A stretch of 64,000 bases of DNA, taken from positions 79,225,337 to 79,289,336 of the forward strand of contig OY992540.1 of assembly GCA_963921195.1 (NCBI GenBank), read 5' to 3'. Source of the stretch: Pegoplata infirma (lineage: Eukaryota > Arthropoda > Insecta > Diptera > Anthomyiidae). Positions 1-10,854 of the stretch are shown in pieces. Position 1 is the stretch's first letter. Each line of letters starts with the position of its first letter. The position numbers were made by a program, and so were the translations under genes. The notes beneath the pieces are model-generated. The model worked only from the letters and a program-made list of their open reading frames with translations, had not been told where the DNA came from and ran no database searches.

Positions 1-896
1 GTTACAGAGTGCCAAAGTTGACCACCCTGAGATTAAAAGGCTTTCGGAGCTAGTAACTTTTAAAAATATGCAAAGATTTTTAATTTTTTGTTCAGTTTTT
101 GCAATTACCGTACTAACGATAACAAAAACCAAAAAAAAAAAAAAATTTTAAATTTTTCAAAAAAAAAATGTATTTTTATTTTCCGACAAAATATGCCAAC
201 TCTAAAAAAATATTTGTTTTTTGATATAGTAATAAATGCCATCTCTGAAAAATACGCGAACAAGTGCAAAATATGAAAATTTTTGCATAGGTAAAAATTG
301 TTTAGAATATTTAAACCATCTTGTGGAAGGTACATTGTTTATTTTTGCAATAATATGCGAAATAACTAGTTTTTTAGCTCTCCTGAACAGTAAGCTTTTT
401 CGAGTTGGCATTTATTGAATATAGTTCGACGATATATTCATATTATTTTCAAAAATAATACCAAAATAAATTTCTTTTTATTTTTAAGGTAAAATAAAAC
501 TCTTTTTTTTGAGAGAGTTTTATTTTTGAAATTATTAAACTCCAAAATTTTTAAGAGTTTTATATTTTGAAATTATAAAACACCAACATTTTTAAGAGTT
601 TTATTTCAAAACAAAATTAAATTTGAATAATTTAAACATTATTTTAATAAAGTACGGAGTTTTTCCTTGTCTGGAAAAATCCAAAGTCGAATACAAGAGA
701 AGTAAGCTAAGGCAAATGTGTAGAATTTTTCCATTTTTAGGAATTTTGGCAACTTTTAAGAAAATTAACGTTTTTATTTTAGAAATGGGAAAAGCTTTTA
801 TCAAAATTTCTCACCGAGTTTCTGAAATGAAAAAGCTTTCATAAATCTTTTTTAAAAACTGTTTCAATTTTGATATTGAATTAGGGTTATATAAGC
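1..896. other. AT-rich non-coding stretch
   Basis: I see no gene. The sequence is homopolymer-rich and every frame is short. At 514-612 there is a small tandem repeat: about 2.4 copies of a 40-41 bp unit whose start (AGTTTTAT) recurs at 516, 556 and 597. The rest looks unique. Confidence 0.6.
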
Positions 897-1016
897 TGGA
901 TTTTTTTGCTAACGTGTATAAATTATCCCATACAAATTTGACGTTTTTTAACTATATACGGCAAATTTATGTCAAATTTGTATGGGATAATTTATACACG
1001 TTAGCAAAAAAATCCA
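897..1016. repeat. Perfect inverted repeat, 46-bp arms
   Basis: The left arm (897-942) and right arm (971-1016) are exact reverse complements over 46 bp, separated by a 28-nt spacer. The outer ends read TGGATTTTTTTGC and its complement. The sequence would fold into one long hairpin. It is most likely a short MITE or a very recent inverted duplication. I see no clear target-site duplication. Confidence 0.9.
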
Positions 1017-2087
1017 CCTATAGTCGCAACAAAAAGTCGGCTTTCCGAATTTTTTCAATTTCTAAAAAGTCGACTTTTCGTTTTTTCGACTTTCCAACTT
1101 TTTTCGTCTTTCTTTCAATTTTTTTCGACCTTTTGGATTTTTTTTTAAAGTAGATTTTTTTGTAAATAAAATATTGTTTTTAACTTGTTGTAAGCATTTC
1201 GGAAAAGTTTATATTAAGTCAAAGCTTGTATAAGCTCTTGAAACTTAAGCAGCTTATAATTTAAGGTATTTCAATTTCCTTTCCGAAATTTGTTTCATTC
1301 TTGAAAGCCGTTGTTTATTACCAGAATCGCTTGTCAAACGTTTATACCGAATTTTATGAAAGCTTTTTAGAAAAGGGTTTAAAATGAAGTTTACATAATT
1401 TTCGGATTAAAAATATCATCGAATTCTCAGAAAACATCAAAATTTTCTTTCTTTAGTCAAAGTTTTTTTAAGCTCTCGGAACTCGAAAAAGCTGTTTATA
1501 ATATGAGGTAGTCTAATATCTTTCACAAGATTATTATTTCGTATTAGAAAAGCCGTTGTTTTGGAATACTTTCCCCTTTAAGACTCAAACTAAATAACCC
1601 ACAAACAATATATGCCCCAATGCAAAACTAGTTACTGTATTGTTGCAAGTATTATGCCGAGCAAAAACCAAGCAGTTGCATTCAAAACAATATGCATCAT
1701 ATGAACATTAAGGTGCCACGCGAAAAAGGTTGCTTAACCACATATAAAGTCATAATCGCCTAGCCCAGATCACAAAAGCTAGAGACTTGAAATATGAAAT
1801 TTCCCGAGAAATAAATCCACTAAGGCCGGGTATTTTAGTACTTTTTTAAATATCCAGATATAAAGGTCCCAGAAACTTTAAATTTGAAATGTTGAATCCA
1901 CCGACTGAAAAAACATTCGGGAAAAAGCACCATTTGGAAATTTCGAAGCTAATGGGTAAAGTAGTGTACTTTTTTATCTCCAGAAATAATGGTCATATGA
2001 TCTTGAAACAGACAAAAAAGTACCTTTTGAAAATTCCGATTTTAATGACGGCCAAAAAATTGTGCTTTGGAATTTTTTATACCCTAC
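1017..2087. other. Non-coding, no gene seen
   Basis: AT-rich sequence without a convincing reading frame. Around 1030-1140 it is a pyrimidine-rich run with repeated TCGACTTT-like words. Nothing else is recognised. Confidence 0.5.
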
Positions 2088-2634
2088 ACCACATTATGGT
2101 ACAGGGTATAATGAGTTTGTGCTGATGTCAGTAACTACACTAGATATTGGTCATGTTGGCATATAAATCAGTGGTCGGCACCCATTCCACCCAGGCGCAT
2201 AATGAAATTGGCTATTTGCACGTATACAACACGAATGTCAACGAAACTCACAACTGAGAGCATTAAAAATACAAATATTTTATTTATTGTCTTGTTAGTA
2301 TTTAAAAAAGCGGGTAGATGAAGCTATGTTTTAGAAAAATGTAAAAACGTTCCCTCTTTCTGCCGACCACTGATATAAATCATCATTCTAAATTTTAAAG
2401 GCATCGCACCAGTTGTTCTTGTAGCCCCCATATAAACCACCCACCCGATATTCACAAAAATCCCTCAAAATTCATGAAAAAATTAATTATTGGATTGAAA
2501 TTTTGTTTTTAGATGTTAAGGGTCTAAGAAAGATAGATCCAATCGAACCATGTTTGGACTTAGATCAATTCTCCGGAAAACACTGGTTAAGGTTATTATA
2601 TGGAGGTGTTGAGCGACCATAATTTTCTTACTTG
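2088..2634 (+). repeat. T1 dispersed repeat (TATACCCTACACC family)
   Basis: The repeat starts TATACCCTACACC and ends TTTTCTTACTTG. A second, larger copy with the same ends lies at 35051-38232, which defines the family. The interior carries stock phrases of that copy, such as the ACAGGGTATAATGAG box and a stretch on the theme CCCATATAAACCACCC. It is broken by an hAT MITE at 2169-2372. There is no coding capacity. The class is unknown; no target duplication is evident. Confidence 0.65.
2169..2372. mobile_element. hAT-type MITE, 204 bp, 8-bp TSD
   Basis: The termini are CAGTGGTCGGCA and TGCCGACCACTG, exact inverted repeats of 12 bp. They are flanked on both sides by the perfect 8-bp duplication ATATAAAT (2161-2168 and 2373-2380). 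Eight-bp duplications with CAG...CTG ends are characteristic of the hAT superfamily. The element has no coding capacity. A 5'-truncated relative lies at 5630-5801. Confidence 0.88.
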
Positions 2635-2995
2635 TTTTTAAATAAAACGCTGTTTATTTTTTTATACCCTTGCCCCTGTCACAGACTCAATTCCGCTCAG
2701 ATTTGAAAAAAGTGGTTTACTCGTAGAACGCAAAGCGAATATTTTTTTTTTCGGAATGAAACCACTTTTATGCATTTCAATTCAAGATTGGTATTGCATT
2801 TGAGCGGAATCGGTTTAGCGGTTCAAAAGTTATTAACGAAAATGTAAAAAAGCTTCGAACATTTTGGCACATTTCATATAACCTAAAAATACAAAACGTT
2901 TTAATTCGGATTCTGGTGGACACAGTGGCGTATACAGGGGGGAGGGGCCCGAATGATTTCATAAATTTTTGGATTTCGTATAACATAACAAGTAT
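2635..2995. other. Non-coding, decayed repeat-like sequence
   Basis: No gene is seen. The phrase on 'TTGAGCGGAATCGG...AAAAGTTATTAACG' near 2800-2840 resembles the interior of the T2 repeats (compare about 42350-42600). This is probably a decayed fragment of that family. Confidence 0.4.
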
Positions 2996-3520
2996 TGGAA
3001 AAATGTCTCAGAATCTGAGACCTTTTCTATAGGAAAAATGTCTCAGAATCTGAGACTTTTTCTATAGGAAAAATGACTTTTTCTGTAGGAAAAATGCCAC
3101 AGAATCTGAGACCTTTTCTATAGGAAAAATGCCACAGAATCTGAGACCTTTTCTATAGGAAAAATGCCACAGAATCTGAGACCTTTTCTATAGGAAAAAT
3201 GTCTCAGAATCTGAGACTTTTTCTATAGGAAAAATGTTTCAGAATCTGAGACTTTTTCTATAGGAAAAATGTCTCAGAATCTGAGACTTTTTCTATAGGA
3301 AAAATGTCTCAGAATCTGAGACTTTTTCTATAGGAAAAATGTCACAGAATCTGAGACTTTTTCTATAGGAAAAATGTCTTAGAATCTGAGACTTTTTCTA
3401 TAGGAAAAATGTCTTAGAATCTGAGACTTTTTCTATAGGAAAAATGTCTCAGAATTTGAGACTTTTTCTATAAGAAAAATATCTGAGAATCTGAGAATTT
3501 TTCTATAGGAAAAATGTCTC
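2996..3520. repeat. Tandem array of a 35-bp palindromic unit
   Basis: About 15 head-to-tail copies of a 35-bp unit. Each holds the near-perfect dyad TCTCAGAATCTGAGA followed by a spacer of the type CTTTTTCTATAGGAAAAATG. One unit near 3067-3086 is shortened by about 15-16 bp. Three consecutive units (about 3087-3190) carry the variant GCCACAGAATCTGAGACC, which suggests block duplication. The last units decay into unique sequence. Dispersed degenerate relatives occur at 5000-5340, 7105-7470 and around 44600 and 47300. Confidence 0.93.
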
Positions 3521-3724
3521 AAAAGAAACTTTTTTATTATTCAATTTTAAAAATATGTTTTTTTTTGAAATAGTTTTCGCTGCAGCCAATTTTTTTTTGA
3601 AGCAGGTACCAGCAATAATTTTATCCCATCGGTCTTGAGGCACTTTAATATATAAGAGATCGTATGATTTTTGGCCTGGGTTGTATTTTTTTTTTAAGAC
3701 ACATATACTCGTTTAAAACAAGTT
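3521..3724. other. Non-coding spacer
   Basis: No gene or repeat is recognised between the 35-bp array and the trinucleotide-rich block. Confidence 0.4.
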
Positions 3725-4240
3725 ACATAGTGTTTAATATTGTTGTTGCTGTTGTTATTGTTGCCATCATTGATCTTTTTGGAAGCATAAATGATTAGGC
3801 ATCTGCAACAACAGATTTAACTGCATATAACAACAATACAACAGCAACAACGACAACAACAAAAGCAATAACAACATCAGCAATAACAACAAAAGAAACA
3901 ACAAAAAACTTAACTTCAACATCATCAGCATCATATTGGACATCAACATTAGCAGCCAGCAGTAGTTTTAAAGTAGCCAACCATAATAATTGTTGTTGCT
4001 GTTGTTCATAGTAAATATAGTAGTATTTTATATTTAATATATTATCAAAAAAAAAAAAAATTGTTAGTAAAAAAACTCCTTGCTGGCGGCCTTAACAATC
4101 ATCGTTTTAATAGTAGAAAACATTACCCCCTACTTATATGGGCTGGTGTGTTGTAAACTATATGACAGCAACAACAGCAGCAGCAGCAACAAAAAAACAA
4201 AAAAAAGCTAAAGCAATATTATAATCTTGGTTATTTGATC
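3725..4240. repeat. Opa-like CAA/CAG trinucleotide-rich block
   Basis: Interrupted (CAA)n/(CAG)n runs occupy 3805-3960 and 4166-4200. Inverse (GTT)n runs lie at 3741-3765 and 3990-4005, so the block can partly fold on itself. Translations give only low-complexity peptides with no start or splice context, so I read it as non-coding simple sequence. Confidence 0.7.
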
Positions 4241-4999
4241 TCATATATTTGTTGTACAATTTTTTTTTAATTTTAGTTGATGTTTTTGTTGTTATTTATT
4301 TTTTAAACTATTGCAATTGCATAAAGACTTTTGAAGACCTTTTGGAAATTATAAACAATTATTTTTTTTGTTGCTATTGTTGTTGTTTTAAGGCATTTTA
4401 TTTTTTGAGAGGTTATAGATTGAATAATGGATAGTAAAAAAATGCTTTCACTTTTAGTTTTTAATTTTTTTGTAAGATGCATTAGAAAATGTTGTAAGTT
4501 ATAATTAATTAAATTTTGTATTATAGAAATCTTTTCAAGCTTTTAAGCTGTTTAAGCTTTAAAGCTCTTTTATCTTACTAAATATACAATTAAAAAAAAA
4601 ACTTCTAACTGAAACATATTCCTTAATACTTGCAGACCCGGATCTGGCTCTTAGGTTTGGAAGAGAGGTGGGAAGATTTTTTTTACTCAAGACCTTTTTC
4701 TTATAGGAAAACTCAGTATTGATATGCTTTTTTAGGTTATACCTCTTGTATAGTACGATTTTGTCTATAGAAATATTTCCAAACTTTAAGAATTTATCTC
4801 CACAGAAAAGATTTCTTAAGAAAATTATTAAAATTTTGAAAAATTTTCTCCTAAAAAGAGCATTTAAAAAAATTTTCAGATAGTAAAAGTCCCAGATTCT
4901 GCAACAATTTTCAAATAAAAGGATATCAGATTTAAAAAGTGTTTCATCTAGAAAAGTTATCAGATTTTGAGTTTTCTGAGACATTTGCTTCGTTCGTGA
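4241..4999. other. Non-coding AT-rich stretch
   Basis: No supported gene. A 147-codon open frame on the minus strand (4559-5002) is AT-driven and lacks any recognisable domain. From about 4690 the text drifts into decayed variants of the TCTATAG/CTGAGA module. Confidence 0.45.
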
Positions 5000-5340
5000 C
5001 ATATTCCCAAAATAAAAATTCAGAGGTTCTGAGGCATTTTGCTCAAAGAAAAGTTTTTGGATTTTTGAAATTCGTGCTACTAGAAATATTCTCAGATTTT
5101 GATACCTTCATGTAGAACAATTTTCAGATTTTAAGGCATTTTTTCGAACGAAAATTCTAATATTTAGAAAAATTCATCCTATAGAAAAAATATCAAGTTT
5201 AGAAACATTTTGCCTATAGAAAACAGTTTTTTTCTTATTGAAATATTCGCTAAATCTAAAAAACTGAATTCTGAGACATTTTTTCTACAGAAACGCCAAA
5301 ATTATCAGATTCTGAAATACTTTTTTTGTAGAGATTTACT
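5000..5340. repeat. Decayed relatives of the 35-bp palindromic module
   Basis: The words TTCTGAGACATTTT, CTATAGAAAA and CAGATTCTGA recur every 30-60 bp without a constant period. This is the same vocabulary as the ordered array at 2996-3520, but heavily mutated. I infer an old array of the same satellite-like unit. Confidence 0.55.
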
Positions 5341-5410
5341 TGAGGTTTAAAAAAATAAATACGACCTTAACGATTTTTAACCTTATTGAGGCAATTTATT
5401 AGATTTCTAC

Positions 5411-6134
5411 ACTGAAAAAATTTCTACACTGAAACAAATTTGAGTAATCACTTGTTTAAATTTAAAAACAAAAATTGAGTAATTTTTTAATTGAAGCAAT
5501 TAAAAATTTACTTAAACATTTTAAAAACAATTTAAGTAAATAAATTAATAAAAATTTTATAGTTTTTTTTATTTTTTTGTTTTTAAACACTCATAGTTTT
5601 TTGAATTCTCGTTTAGTTTATAGTTTTTTGTGCATAATAAAATTGGCTATTTGCAAGTAGACAACGTCAACGAAACTCGCAACTGAGAGCATTAAAATTA
5701 CAAATATTTTATTTAGTGTCATGGTAGCATTTAAAAAAGCGGGTAGATGAAGCTATGTTTTAGAAAAATGTAAAAATGTTCCCTCTTTCTGCCGACCACT
5801 GATGAATATGAAAGTTTGTGATCGTCTTTATAAAATTTTTCTATTATTTGAGATATAAATATGTTTGGTAAAGTTTGAAAAAACAAGTTTTTTGTTTTTT
5901 TTTTGTAAAAAAATTTAAAACTTCTTTAAACTTAAAAAAATAGATAAATTTTGAGTAAATTTTTAATTGTGTCAATTAAAAATTTACTCAATTTTTTTTT
6001 TTCAAACATTTAATAAATTTTTATTAAAAATTTACTCAATACTATTAAATTTTTTACTGGTGCAAAATTGAGTAATTTTTTACTCAATAGTATTAAAAAT
6101 TTACTCAAATATTTTTTTTATTTTTTTCTGTGTG
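5411..6134. mobile_element. TIR element with TGAGTAA subterminal motifs
   Basis: The ends read CTACACTGAAAAAA and TTTTTTTCTGTGTGG, an imperfect inverted pair. The interior is full of TTACTCAA / TTGAGTAA words in both orientations near both ends. There is no coding capacity. A truncated hAT MITE (5630-5801) sits inside. Target duplication is not clear, so the limits are approximate. Confidence 0.5.
5630..5801. mobile_element. 5'-truncated copy of the 2169-2372 hAT MITE
   Basis: From the GCATAATAAAATTGG word to the terminal TGCCGACCACTG, this segment matches the MITE at 2169-2372 with scattered substitutions. The left terminus, including its CAGTGG end, is missing. Confidence 0.8.
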
Positions 6135-6169
6135 GGTGGGAAATTTCCCCTCACACGCTCAAATCCCAG

Positions 6170-6560
6170 ACTCATTTTGGAATCCAAAAATAAGGCTCTT
6201 TTGGATGAACCACTTTCATACAAAAATTTGAATTTCTTGTTATGTTTTTGGAGCCCATTTTGGAGTATAAATTGAGTCTGCTTGTTTGCTGGGTAATGTT
6301 TTTGTCATAAAAATGTTTTATTTGTTTAACAAAAATACAAAAATACACGTAAAAAATTGCTTTTTTCAGAGGTTGGTTTATTTCTTCAAGGGGAAACATG
6401 TTTTCACTTGGCCGATTTTTCCGAATTTAACCTGCTGATGACCACAACACCTGTTATTACAAAACTTCAGAAGTCTAGCTTTTTTTATTTGGATGGCATC
6501 TGTGTTTTAAACAGACGGACATTAATAGAATGTCTTAGAATAAGAGCATCTATTCCCGAA
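6170..6560. repeat. T2 repeat fragment
   Basis: The segment shares the interior vocabulary of the T2 family (TTCAGAGGTTGGTTTA, GGATGGCATC, CAGACGGACATT), seen more fully at 30760-31760 and 46700-47050. Both terminal hairpins are missing. It is non-coding. Confidence 0.5.
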
Positions 6561-7104
6561 ATCCCGATCGCGAAAATCCCAGAATTTCCTGCGTTAGGCG
6601 AATACCGAATCTCGGGATTTCTGATTTTTAATCCCTGGATTTTCGAGATCCAGATTTTTTTTTTATTATTTTTATTTTTTTTGTATTTTTTTTTTTAAAT
6701 GTATAAAATATGAATTTTTTTAAACACAAACCATAAAGGTTTGACAAAAGTTCCATTTTATGTTGAAGCAAACGAAATGAAAAGGTTGCAAAGAGATTCT
6801 AAAAACTAATGGTGGTTCGACGAAAGGGCTTTGACACATCTTAACTGCTTAAGTTAGTTGTAAGCTGTTTTAATTTTATATTTTTCAGTGTGCACGGCTT
6901 TTGATTCACTCACTCACGCTCAGAAAACAATATTCGAATCGTAAATTACGCAAATGAAGTGGTCAATTCGATATTTTACAAAAAATCTTTTACACTCTTT
7001 TTTTCGTTACTTTCGTAAAATTACGAAAGTTTTTGCAAATTTTTTTTCGTAATATGTAGTCAACATTCGTATATTTTACGAACATAAAAAGTACGAAACT
7101 TTTT
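6561..7104. other. Non-coding; short inverted words, no gene
   Basis: A dyad built on AATCCCGATC/GAATCTCGGGATT lies at 6560-6640, and a TTCGTAA/TTACGAA-rich stretch at 6930-7100. No gene is seen. Confidence 0.4.
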
Positions 7105-7470
7105 CGTTTTCCTATAGAAAAGGTCTCAGCTTCTGAGACATTTTTAATATGGAAAAAGTCTCAGTTTCTGTGATATTGTTTCTATAGAACAAGGTTCACT
7201 TTCTGAGACCTTTTTTAAGTCTCAGATTCTGAGATATTTTTTATATCTTAAACTCAGATTTGAAGGCATTTTCCTATAGAAAAAAATCTTAGATTCTAAG
7301 ACCATTTTTTAAATAGATAAAGTTTCAGATTCTGAGATAAATTATTCTCAGACTCTGAATATGTTTTTCTATCGAAAAAGCTTTAGATTCTGATACATTT
7401 TTTTTTATAGAAAAATTCTAAAATTTTTTCTGAAGAAAAATCTCAGATTTTTCCAATAGACAAATTTGAA
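7105..7470. repeat. Decayed relatives of the 35-bp palindromic module
   Basis: Repeated words CTATAGAAAA, GTCTCAGATTCTGAGA and TTCTGAGACATTTTT occur at irregular spacing. The internal dyad of the array at 2996-3520 is recognisable in several units. I infer a second eroded array. Confidence 0.6.
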
Positions 7471-7606
7471 GACACCGAAACCCCTTTCCTTTTTCTTTAA
7501 ATTCGAAACATTTTAAGATTCATAACATTTTTTTTTTGAAAAATGTTGAGATTCTTAGGAATTTGCCATAAAAAAAGTGTCAGATAACTTCCTTTTCTTT
7601 CGACAA

Positions 7607-7623
7607 CCCCCCCCCCCCCCCCC
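7607..7623 (+). repeat. Poly-C run of 17
   Basis: Seventeen consecutive C residues stand out in very AT-rich DNA. Similar homopolymers occur at 50446-50459 (14 C, followed by a run of A) and 51142-51154 (13 G). The lengths are prone to sequencing and assembly error. Confidence 0.95.
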
Positions 7624-8931
7624 GGACCACCTTTCTTCTCTTCTAGTATTTTTTTTTATTAAAATTGACTTTATTTCGATAAGTGTTTGGTTTCCTGCAA
7701 CCAGTAGCCAAAAAATATAAGAAATATAAATAAAAATAATTGTATTGAAAACTCTTAAATACAATATTTTAACATATTTCTTTATAAACTTATCATGTCC
7801 TCCCACGAACACGTTCTAAAACGTGCGTTTAATTTTAAATCACGATAAACGTGATTTTGAACAATTAGATACTCACAAAATAATCAAAAACAAAAGAATA
7901 CCTATCCCTTGATTAAAAACAAAATTTAAACATTTTTTTTTTAAAAGTTTTAAAAAAAATTTCGAAAAAAAAGTTTCGTTTTGGGGGAAAAAAAATCCAA
8001 AACAATTTTTTTTTTGCAAAAAAAATTTTTGAACTAACCCACAGTTTCTGGGGATTATACAGAAACTGGATGTAAATTACCATTCGGTATCCAATTCTGT
8101 TTGTTTTTTTTTTGTTAATTTTCAATTAAAATGTCATATTAACAATTAATTTAATTAAATTTACAATGTTTTGTTGTTTAAAAAAAATCACATTTTGTGT
8201 CAATACAATTAACTCTATTGTTAATAGGACAAAAACTGATTTTCTCGTGCATGTATTGACAAATCTTACGATTTGTAATTTAAAATAGTAAATTTTTAAA
8301 TGAAAGGTAATTTATGAATTTAGGAGTAATTCAAGGAATAGGTGTTCGAAATATAATGTGAAATATAAGTAGCAGCACCAAGTGTTGTGTTGTTCATAAT
8401 GTCTTATAGAAACAGAAAATTTACACATAATTCATAATTGAGAGGCGTAATATTCAATGAAGAAGAAGTGTAAATGACAGGATATTAATTTAATTAAACA
8501 CATACAAACACAGTCAGCACAAGAAAGTCAGACAGACAGACATACAACCAACAACTACTGGGAACACTCATACATACATGTGTGTGTAAAATTTATTTAA
8601 TTGTATTTGTGTACATTATGAATTAATTTAATATGCAGCAATATGAATAAATGAAGGCATGAATTCATGAATGACTTGACTTTGTACACACAAATCGTTT
8701 GAGAGACACATGATATGATTTTATGTGATATGATATTTTATAAAATTTTTTGACAATATACAATCAACACTTGACATTTGATGATGATATTATAACACAC
8801 TTGCTCCCCAACAACAACAACAATATCATGATGAAAATAAGAATGATGATAATGATGTGGTTGACGATGTGTTAACTGTGAGGTTGAGGTTACTACATGC
8901 TATGCTACTGCACACATTTATTGACTTGAGG
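7624..8931. other. Apparently unique non-coding DNA
   Basis: No gene or repeat family is recognised. From about 8400 to 8900 the base composition is more balanced, with CAGACAGACA and GATGAT tracts typical of dipteran introns. Confidence 0.5.
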
Positions 8932-9769
8932 CAGGGTTGTCAGATTTTTTTTACGCTCATCGCCAAATCGGATGTCTAAAATCGCCAGAAATCGCCAAAA
9001 CTCACTTTTTCAGTTTTTGTTAAAAAAAATAATTATTTTTATTTAAAAAAAATATATTTTGTTTTCTTTAAATTGGCTAGAAAATAATAATACTCAAAAA
9101 TCGCCAAAATCCTAAAAAAATACATAAAAATCGCCAAAAGTAATTTTTTTTTAGTTTTTGTATTTTTTTACTTCAATCGGTAATTTATAAATTACTACAT
9201 TTAAAAATTTTGCTAATTACTTCTAAAATCTGTCTATAGGCAATAAATTTCTCTCAAAATTCATTTATACTTGTTTTCTGCACTAATGCAAAAACCCCAA
9301 TCGATCCATGATAATCGGTCTTGAATATTTCTTAATTTTCTTATCGCTATTTTTACTCAACAACAGTTTACAACAGTGTAAAATTGGAGAAAAATGTAAT
9401 TAATTTTTTTGTGATTCTCGTATTATAGTTTTTGACTCTCCTGGACACTGGACAAATTTCCCAAATGTTATTTGTTTTAATTCATAAACAGCCAACGAGC
9501 AGACTTGTAGAAAGTCTGTCGAAAATGTTAAAAAAAAAGTTTTACTGTCTAAGCGCAGCAAAAGTAAATGAAATTTGATAATTTGAAATAATGGCTCTAC
9601 TAATCTTTTGAAAATATTCAGGAAATAATTTGAAAAAATCGCCAAAGAAATCGCCAATCATTTTGTAAATCGCCAAAAAATCGCCACGTCGCCAAATCGA
9701 AAAACTCGTCGCCAAACACATTTCAAAATCGCCACGTTTGGCGAGAAATCGCCATATCTGACAGCCCTG
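8932..9769. mobile_element. hAT-type element with TCGCCA arrays, 838 bp
   Basis: The termini CAGGGTTGTCAGAT and ATCTGACAGCCCTG are inverted repeats (13 of 14). Perfect 8-bp duplications ACTTGAGG flank the element (8924-8931 and 9770-9777), as in the hAT superfamily. About 13 copies of TCGCCA, mostly as ATCGCCAAA, crowd the two ends and are all in the same orientation. No transposase is encoded, so the element must have moved with an enzyme supplied elsewhere. Confidence 0.9.
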
Positions 9770-10014
9770 ACTTGAGGTGTTATAAATGATGTTTTAATTT
9801 CATGAATGAATTAATAGAGATTGAAGCATTTACTACGATGGGGATAGGAAGCGAAAGTGGGGCCGTAAACGCAACGAAATTCATAAGAAAGAAAAATTAG
9901 AACTCACAGTGGACTTAATGCTTAATCTGGCTTGCAAGAGAGTTTATTTGACACCTTTCGCGCTCGCGATAAATGTTTACTAATCCATTTATAATGTTTT
10001 TATCACTATGGTAC
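9770..10014. other. Short unique spacer
   Basis: Begins with the right ACTTGAGG target duplication. No gene is seen. Confidence 0.45.
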
Positions 10015-10210
10015 AACTTTATAATTTTTTTTTTATCCACGCCCACAAAAGGGGGCGGACAAAAACAAATGACACTTTCAGTCCCCTTGATCCAACTCAA
10101 CTCACTCAAAGGAGGAATTTTTCCGGCTGATCCGATTTTGCCAATTTCCGAACCTAACCAACCCAAAACCATAAAACATATTCGCGCCAAGCTTTAGACT
10201 GTATTAGCTC
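10015..10210 (-). repeat. T2 repeat fragment
   Basis: Carries the T2 interior phrases around CACGCCCACAAAAGGG and CCAATTTCCGAACCTAACC, followed by ACATATTCGCGCCAAGCTTT. Compare 25180-25240 and 50220-50300. No open frame is meaningful. Confidence 0.5.
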
Positions 10211-10371
10211 ATTCAAGAACTGTGGTTCAACAGTTCTTAAAAGATTCGCACGACCTTTGTCTTTGAACTCAAGTTAACGAGAATGGTCGGTCACTTAATT
10301 AAACGAGAAAGCACAACCATAATTGTGAGACCTGTCGTATACTTATAAATGTAAATACATATATTTATCAA

Positions 10372-10790
10372 TGGGTCCCAGGGCACAGGGACACTCCAGA
10401 GAATTTCAAAGCCAATGAGCTTGCAAGACTGGGAACTACCTTACAAGTCTCAAAGGAATTGGAATGTGTTGGTATGCCTCTAGAAACTTGCAAGCAATAT
10501 CTACGACTTTGTTTCGCGACGGAGACTAATCAGAGATGAGCACAAAAAAGCACGACAGATTTGACCTTCTCTTAATCGGAAGCGCACAAGTGCTACCGCT
10601 TTCAAGAGGCAATACACTTTTGCCGGTGTTGCATGGATCAGGAGGAGTTGGAAACTTTCAATGTCATTGGTCGGTACTTTCTGGTCAGAGACTTGCTTTA
10701 CTGGGATCAAGGGAGCAGTACGAACTTTCTGATTTATCGGATGTAAAAATTCTAATCATAGAAGTTTCTTAAGGATCTCACATTGGTTTA
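10372..10790 (+). pseudogene. Non-LTR retrotransposon RNase H, C-terminal fragment
   Basis: The frame opening at 10372 reads WVPGHRDTPENFKANELARL. This is the last conserved block of the RNase H domain of I/Jockey-type ORF2 proteins, where the PGH motif carries the catalytic histidine region. The fragment continues as an LECVGMPLETCKQ-like tail. It is a 5'-truncated, frameshifted relic. The same tail recurs at about 10840, 11390 and 15270, so several copies have piled up here. Confidence 0.8.
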
Positions 10791-10854
10791 ACGGCAGGGA
10801 CTTGCAGCGTTTTACGATTCCTTGCCCTTACTAGTTTCAACGGAATTGGAATGT

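Noticed and set aside
2996..3520. CRISPR-like look of a regular palindromic repeat
   Set aside because: The repeats are directly tandem with no unique spacers, there are no cas genes, and the DNA is clearly eukaryotic.
4559..5002. 147-codon open frame on the minus strand
   Set aside because: Composition is Lys/Phe/Ile/Leu-rich as expected from AT-rich DNA; no domain, no flanking gene structure, and it overlaps decayed repeat words.
6357..6698. 113-codon frame on the plus strand
   Set aside because: It runs through T2 repeat debris and ends in a Phe/Leu run from poly-T; other T2 copies do not keep the frame.
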